A program made the translations under genes and the position numbers. Below are positions 58,631 to 64,000 of a stretch of 64,000 nucleotides of DNA, one piece after another. Within the stretch, counting starts at the first letter, position 1, and each line of letters opens with the position of its first letter. The stretch comes from Tubulanus polymorphus (lineage: Eukaryota; Nemertea; Palaeonemertea; Tubulaniformes; Tubulanidae). Where the stretch lies: contig NC_134028.1 in assembly GCF_964204645.1 (NCBI RefSeq), positions 7,791,001-7,855,000 of the forward strand. The letters are read 5' to 3'. The notes beneath the pieces were generated by a model that saw only the letters and a list, made by a program, of their open reading frames with translations, had not been told where the DNA came from and ran no database searches.

Positions 58631-60949
58631 ATGCCTCTTATTGTGGGTGGTTCACAAGTTAGCAACATTCCGTATACAACACAAGAATGGATAGAAAGAT
58701 ATCCACATTTCCAGGTTCGTAATTCATATTCTCAGGGATGCTTGCAGCTTCTTTTCAACGGTCTCGATCAATACCGTTTTATTAAGAATGAAGAATCATT
58801 TATCATTTTCAATTTCATTTAAAAATTATGCAACAAGACGATTAAAGAAACATTTGTAAGGAAAAAAGATGAATTAACAAATTTTTACGATATTTCAAAG
58901 GAGATCGCGACACACCTGATAAAACAACCAGTCCGCAAAGTCAACAAAAAGAAACTTCTTTACGTGATGCAACGAGAATTAGCTGTTATAGCTCCCAGAG
59001 AGGATGGTAGGTTCCACTAATGCCCTGTTGAAGTTTTTGTTACCAAACAAAATTAAAGATTACAAGAAAATATTGAGGATAGGTGCTAGAAGACTAATAG
59101 TGTCCTGAAATAAAATTGTGGCAGTCAATCCCTGTACCACTCGGGGTATATTGTCGGAATCAATTGTAGCACCAAACTGCTCATGATTCTTAACTTCGTC
59201 TTCTGATCAATTTTTCTCTCACTCATTATTTTTCTTCATCATATTGAGACCTGCTTTTCAAAGTATTTCCACAAATATGAATTTCAGATACTATCGAAAT
59301 CATAGGGACAGAAGATGCAACAACCTGTCACATAGGAATCATAACTCATTCGGGTATTGTCTTACAGTCCACCCTTTAAAGCCTCTCGACGATAATGGAA
59401 TCGTATACAACCCTACGTATTAATTACAGGGTCTAAAGCGGTTGGGCTGTGCCATTTCGATGGTTATGAGACTGAACAGTGTTGTAAGAGAATGGTTGAA
59501 AAACTGAAATTGTTGTCTCATGGAATCCCGGGCAGGTAAATTACTCGGTATAAATGGGGTCAAGCAAGCCAAGTAGGGGATCAAAAAAAATAGACCATAG
59601 CTAGTTCATTCAAAAACATCAGCTCTAATGACTTCATTCAGTACCAAGTTTGAGGGAACCTACTGTATCTTATTAAAGAAATTAAGATGTATACGTGTAT
59701 CTATTAATGAGATGTCCAATTTTCTCTGCACGTACAGATTGGAATTACATCTAATCGGTGGTTTTATGGATGATCGAAAAATATCGATGAACCTCACTAA
59801 AGAATTATCTGGTTCGTAAAGAAACATTGTCATTCGTAATTCGCTCTCTAAATTCGAGATTTAACGGAAGAAAACTGTTTCCGTAATGAATTCTTGACAC
59901 TCCTATATTTAGATGCTTTCCATGACTGTGATGAAGAGATACATATCGCTACGTTTTGTGTAACGGGTAAGGGATACTGAATGATTTTACGCTGTATCTT
60001 AAGTTGCTTTTAGTGAATGTAGACAAAAATCCCGAAGTAAAAATCCCATAGAAGGTAAATATCCCCCAATAATCCTCAATTATTGATAGTAGGTTTCATC
60101 TCCCGCCAGTTGAATAGAGTGCAAATAGATACATGTACAATCTTCTTCAAGGTCAATCTATTCACTCTATCTCATATGAATATCATGAGCATAAAAGTTA
60201 TTGTAAAATTTGAATAATGAAATTTAACAAAGAATTGGAGAAACAACTTGCTTTAGAAATCGTAATGAGATATCTTAAACAACCTTAAATAATTTGGAAT
60301 ACGAATATCAAATCCACGTCCGTCTCTGTGTAGATCTCAATGATGTGCTGAAAGGTGAAATTCATTTCCCCGTAATATACGGCGTCGGAGTTGACGTGAA
60401 AACCGGCGAGATTTTCCGTGCCGAATTCCCGGATAAAGGACCTGCTCTCAACCTGCGACATTCGCGAATATTCGCCGGTGTAGACAAGGTACGCAGTTTA
60501 CGAAACCATTCTAGATTTAAGCTGTGGTTGCTGCAGTATTTATATCAAAATATCTGCAGTATCGTTGTGATAACAATCTACATGTATGGTATTTTTCTCT
60601 AGATTTGGGATATCTATGACAATGACAAACATCAACTTATAGTGGAACCGTTTTCATTTGTCAGCGGTGCCGTGTATCAAGCGAAAATGTGGAGCAAGGC
60701 TCCCGATTCTATGATTTTAGAAGTAAGCTTCCTACACCTCAATATCGTTCGTATTTATAGCAAGAAGTCATGCTGAATTTTTTTTCTTTTTAGCATTTAT
60801 CAACGTCAGGTGATCAGGAACCAGAAGGTTACGCAGACCAAGTACGGAATGTTTTTAAATTCATCCTCGCAAATCCGGACACTACTACGATATTCAACGG
60901 AAAGTCTTTGAGATTCAACCTGAATGCTGATGGACAGTGGACCCAGTGA
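58631..60949 (+). CDS. NTAN1: Protein N-terminal asparagine amidohydrolase NTAN1 (9 exons, 327 aa)
   Basis: Exons: 58631-58714, 58838-59006, 59288-59353, 59430-59535, 59738-59811, 59913-59966, 60334-60488, 60603-60722, 60794-60949; 984 nt, phases agree. NTAN1 deamidates N-terminal asparagine to aspartate, creating a secondary N-degron that is arginylated and degraded by the proteasome. Matching family blocks are MPLIVGG at the start, QRELAVIAP before residue 85, EDATTCH at 93-99 with the expected nucleophile Cys98, LHLIGGFMDDR in exon 5, and HFPVIYGVGVDVKTGEIFRA in exon 7. Size is close to human NTAN1 (310 aa). The start matches the family N-terminus; it must be Met-Pro since the mature enzyme exposes its N-terminal region. 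Exon 2 begins at the acceptor after ACAAG (58837), chosen to keep phase 0. AATAAA occurs at 61555-61560. Confidence 0.95.
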
Positions 60950-62310
60950 AAACTACGCTAGAAACTGATTTTTGGAAAAAAAAGTGGGAAATCCTATTGA
61001 CTGTGCAGGGGAGCTTTTGGGGGTGCGGACCGCTGCCTGCCCATAGAAGTTGTTCTTATCGTCAAGACAGAGATGTTTAAAACGTGAAAATTTGACATTA
61101 ATTTTTTCGGAGATTACATCCTTTCGGGTGTATTTCTTTAGAAATATCCAACCGAGGGTGCCTCCCGCTGGTGGCCTTTGACGCAGCTGATTTTCTAGAA
61201 ATGCCTTTTCTTTTCTTCGGGCCCCGCCCCTCCAGATTTTCCTAGATTCACCCTGATGTGTGTAGAATCTTTACTTGTGAAGTCTTCCAAAATTCTTAAC
61301 TCGATCTGATTATGCTATCGATTACTTTTACATGTACATACATATACATTGTCGTTAGTAGAATTACGTAAACATTGCAAGCACATGTTCATGTAGTTAC
61401 AATGTAATTAATATAAGTTATTTTTGTTGTTTCATTTCTGAAAAGCTATATTCACATTTTATTATGAAATATATACATGATTAAGAAAACATACAATTTG
61501 TAAATTATATTTTTTCTTCGATTCAAAATATCGAAAATGTCCCAAGTTATCTAGAATAAAATAACGAAACTTTTGTAACCGTGGATACGAACGTTGTCAC
61601 GTCGGGTGCTAGGATGCTTATCTCGAATATTTTCCGAAGGTACCGTTTTCACGCTGTAGTCGCGGGAATTTCTTATTAATGAATTCCTGTTTATTGATGC
61701 CGTTTCGTCGGGCAGTCAGATTAGCTGGTTTCAGTTGTCTACTGAATCGTCGAGATTCGTTCGTAGTTCCACAACAGGTAATGAAGATTCCCAAAATATT
61801 GACGCGACTGCAAGGTTTACGGACGATCAGGGGCCATTGCTCAAATTGAAGTTCATCATAGTGAAAGACTAGATAAAATCAGTTGATGGATGTTTTTATT
61901 AACATTGTGCCTAACATGATGAAGTAAAAAAAAAATGATGACCACTGATCAAATATTATGTCCGAGTAGTGACGATATATAGAGAATGTTAATTTTTTCC
62001 CGTTGCTTTAGTTATATTTTCCACTCATTTATCGTCACTCACTCTTCTTATATTCTATACCATACTATTGTTTTAGATAATTACCCCCTAGTTTGCTTTT
62101 ACTTAAATTTGTTTAGTCAGTAACATTTCTACGTTGTAATACCGCTAGTTCGCTTCACTCTTAATCACTTAATTTGTTTCTTTGTTTTTGGCATATATAG
62201 AAACATGTATACTTCTCGATTTTTTGGCATGAATAAATATCTTTTTGATAACTCATTTTGCCTGACGATGACTATAATAGTACGATAACCACACTCAAAC
62301 GTGGAGAACG
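60950..62310. other. NTAN1 3' region and intergenic
   Basis: It contains the candidate NTAN1 poly(A) signal at 61555. At 61697-61777 a short frame begins with ATG, encodes 27 residues rich in Arg (MPFRRAVRLAGFS...) and ends at a GTAATG donor in phase 0; it could be a first exon of a gene continuing to 63311, but the evidence is thin. Confidence 0.3.
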
Positions 62311-62451
62311 GATAATAAGATGAAAACCAACTATGTACAAATGAAAAGAATCTTAAAATCGAGAATTTATTTATTCAAAAAAAATAGAAAAAAAATTCTC
62401 GATTTTAAAATTCTTTTCATTTGTACATAGTGGGTTTTTATCTTATTGTCG
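62311..62451. repeat. 141-bp near-perfect hairpin (inverted repeat)
   Basis: The arms 62311-62368 and 62393-62451 are complementary over about 57 bp with only a few mismatches (core TACAAATGAAAAGAATCTTA), separated by a loop of about 24 nt rich in A. It could be a MITE remnant or an expressed hairpin RNA precursor. No coding capacity. Confidence 0.8.
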
Positions 62452-63310
62452 AATCAACTTTTCGGACTTCATCTTTCTCGTCTTATTAGTGAGGGATTCT
62501 CTACACAGTGTATAAAAACGATAGCTTGCACCTTGTTTCTGATATCCCAAGTCAAGACGTCAACTGACTTTTTAATCATGGACCCTAGTCCGTGGTTTAT
62601 TAACTAAATCTTTTCATTCTGACTTAATCATACACACATCATCTGTGATTGATCGCTTGTTATATCTTGGAGTAAAACTCCAAGGTTATATGCAACGAAA
62701 ACTTTCTTTCCTGGGTATCACGCGGATGGCGGATGAGCAACTAAACTAATTATCTGAGACCTAACTCTCTTTGAGATGATCGAACAATCACGCGTGTTAA
62801 TGTGTCTAATTTAGATACTATTAATTAATAAGCCGTGATTAATTATCTCATTTTCAAAGTCGACCTAGTTTTTATTGAGGGATTAGCCTTCATCCCCTCA
62901 TTGTTCCCGCCGAGTTCAAGTTATGCATTGTTCTTGAACAAACAAACGCTGGACTCTGGCCAGCCTATGCATGCATGTGTTTCGCGGACATCAATGCGTC
63001 AGTGTTGGACATGTCTATAGTGTTATAAACCATATGTATTAGTCGATCCAACCTCGCCTGGAGACTTACACCCATTTCAACGTTCGAATGCGATTTCTCT
63101 ACTTTATATAATGAGAAATATGGAAAATTATTTTATTAGAAATATAGATAACATATCTAATCCTGGATTTACATTCGTTATCGTAGTAGAAGAAGGGAAT
63201 GATAATTGTTGAAATGGTAAGATTTCTGCGGTTTTCAAGTTCAATATCTACATCTCGTCGTGGAGATTTTATGAATTTTGTCTGAAAAAATCGTTGTTGA
63301 CCTATTTCAG

Positions 63311-63404
63311 GCCGATGAGGAAAATTCACCGGTCTCCGCTGACGCGAATAAAACCAACAGAAACAGAAGTAGACGTCGACGCTCTAGAAGGAGAAATTTG
63401 AGCA
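63311..63404 (+). CDS. Possible exon encoding an Arg-rich segment (partial gene, unidentified)
   Basis: A good acceptor (CTATTTCAG) and a perfect donor (GTAAGT) bracket 94 nt with one open frame, reading ADEENSPVSADANKTNRNRS and then an RRRRSRRRNLS tract. The upstream and downstream exons are not identified; the next would lie beyond 64000 or be missed. Arg/Ser-rich segments like this occur in RNA-binding proteins, but I do not recognise the gene. It could also be a chance open stretch. Confidence 0.3.
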
Positions 63405-64000
63405 GTAAGTTGTTTCCCTTGGATTTTGCTATACGCAAACACTTCGATACATATATTGTCATGTATACCTGTAATGTAAATAGCATGGACAGATAAAGCG
63501 ATATGTGTCATCAAGGTTATTGTTGAATATTTCAACTAAAGACCAGGAGGAGTTAGTGCAGATAACAGATCCAGGGCTTCAGTGTACTCTCAATAGCTCT
63601 ATACTCGGCCCACGGGGTGTTTATTTTTCATATAAAAAGCACTGGGTATAATTTGAGAACCAATTGTCTCTAATCTTGGTATTAGAATATAAAATACACA
63701 TGGCTTAGATTTGTGATTTTGTTTGATGTAGTATGTACTTTGCTTATATTTCAAATATAGATTATATGTATAATAACGGTTTTAGATTATGATATCACGT
63801 AGACAAGTCGTGGCATAGTCCTTAGTAATTAGCGTTATGCTCTTCTCAACAATTCGTGCACACTTTGTAGCAGTGTCATTAATGGCAGCTGCTTTTTCTA
63901 CAAGTAAACACATGTACTCTCAGTCCAGATTATACGTACACACAGCTTTATTGTGAATTCGCAGCTTGTGGTCTGGTCACACGTTTGAATATTCTAGTGT
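63405..64000. other. Non-coding end of the window
   Basis: AT-rich sequence with no exon recognised. If the preceding exon is real this is intron. Confidence 0.35.

Overview
This is a 64 kb piece of an intron-rich, AT-rich animal nuclear genome. Genes have many short exons with GT/AG introns, the sequence is crowded with miniature inverted-repeat elements and satellites, and the proteins are typical metazoan ones. The gene set (Ebony-like synthetase, multidomain astacins, LRAT-domain protein, RNF216, ALG1, NTAN1) and the style of repeats suggest a marine invertebrate, probably a lophotrochozoan such as a mollusc, nemertean or annelid. I cannot name the species.

Layout. 0.7-2.5 kb: an LRAT-domain (papain-like thiol fold) gene on the minus strand. 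4.0-5.4 kb: the 3' end of a dead non-LTR retrotransposon and a 142-bp tandem repeat. 5.7-13.0 and 14.0-20.7 kb: two tandem minus-strand paralogs of a secreted astacin metalloprotease. Both read signal, propeptide, astacin, EGF, CUB, EGF, TSP1, MAM, three ShKT, F5/8-C-like domain. I could close both models in frame exon by exon, at 1024 and 1023 residues. 24.6-35.3 kb: an 18-exon RNF216-type RBR ubiquitin ligase on the plus strand with a long coding minisatellite. 36.3-40.8 kb: ALG1 on the minus strand, 13 exons, convergent with RNF216, with candidate poly(A) signals about 200 bp apart. 40.9-46.55 kb: a 5.6 kb insertion with terminal inverted repeats and a candidate 8-bp target duplication, filled by 24 satellite monomers that form a 952-bp higher-order repeat. 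49.9-52.8 kb: an Ebony-like adenylation/carrier/acyltransferase-like protein of 878 residues. 53.2-57.0 kb: a cluster of fold-back elements, one nested inside another. 57.3-58.0 kb: decayed copies of an NTAN1 exon and of the Ebony-like adenylation domain. 58.6-60.9 kb: an intact 9-exon NTAN1. 60.9-64 kb: mostly non-coding, with a strong hairpin and one possible exon.

The genes do not form one pathway. They are unrelated housekeeping and secreted-protein loci. The most notable points are structural: the satellite-filled TIR element, the nested fold-back family, a tandem duplication of the Ebony-like/NTAN1 pair with reciprocal decay of one copy of each, and apparent localized gene conversion between the astacin paralogs. 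Exon boundaries come from reading splice signals and phase by hand; no transcript or database evidence was available.
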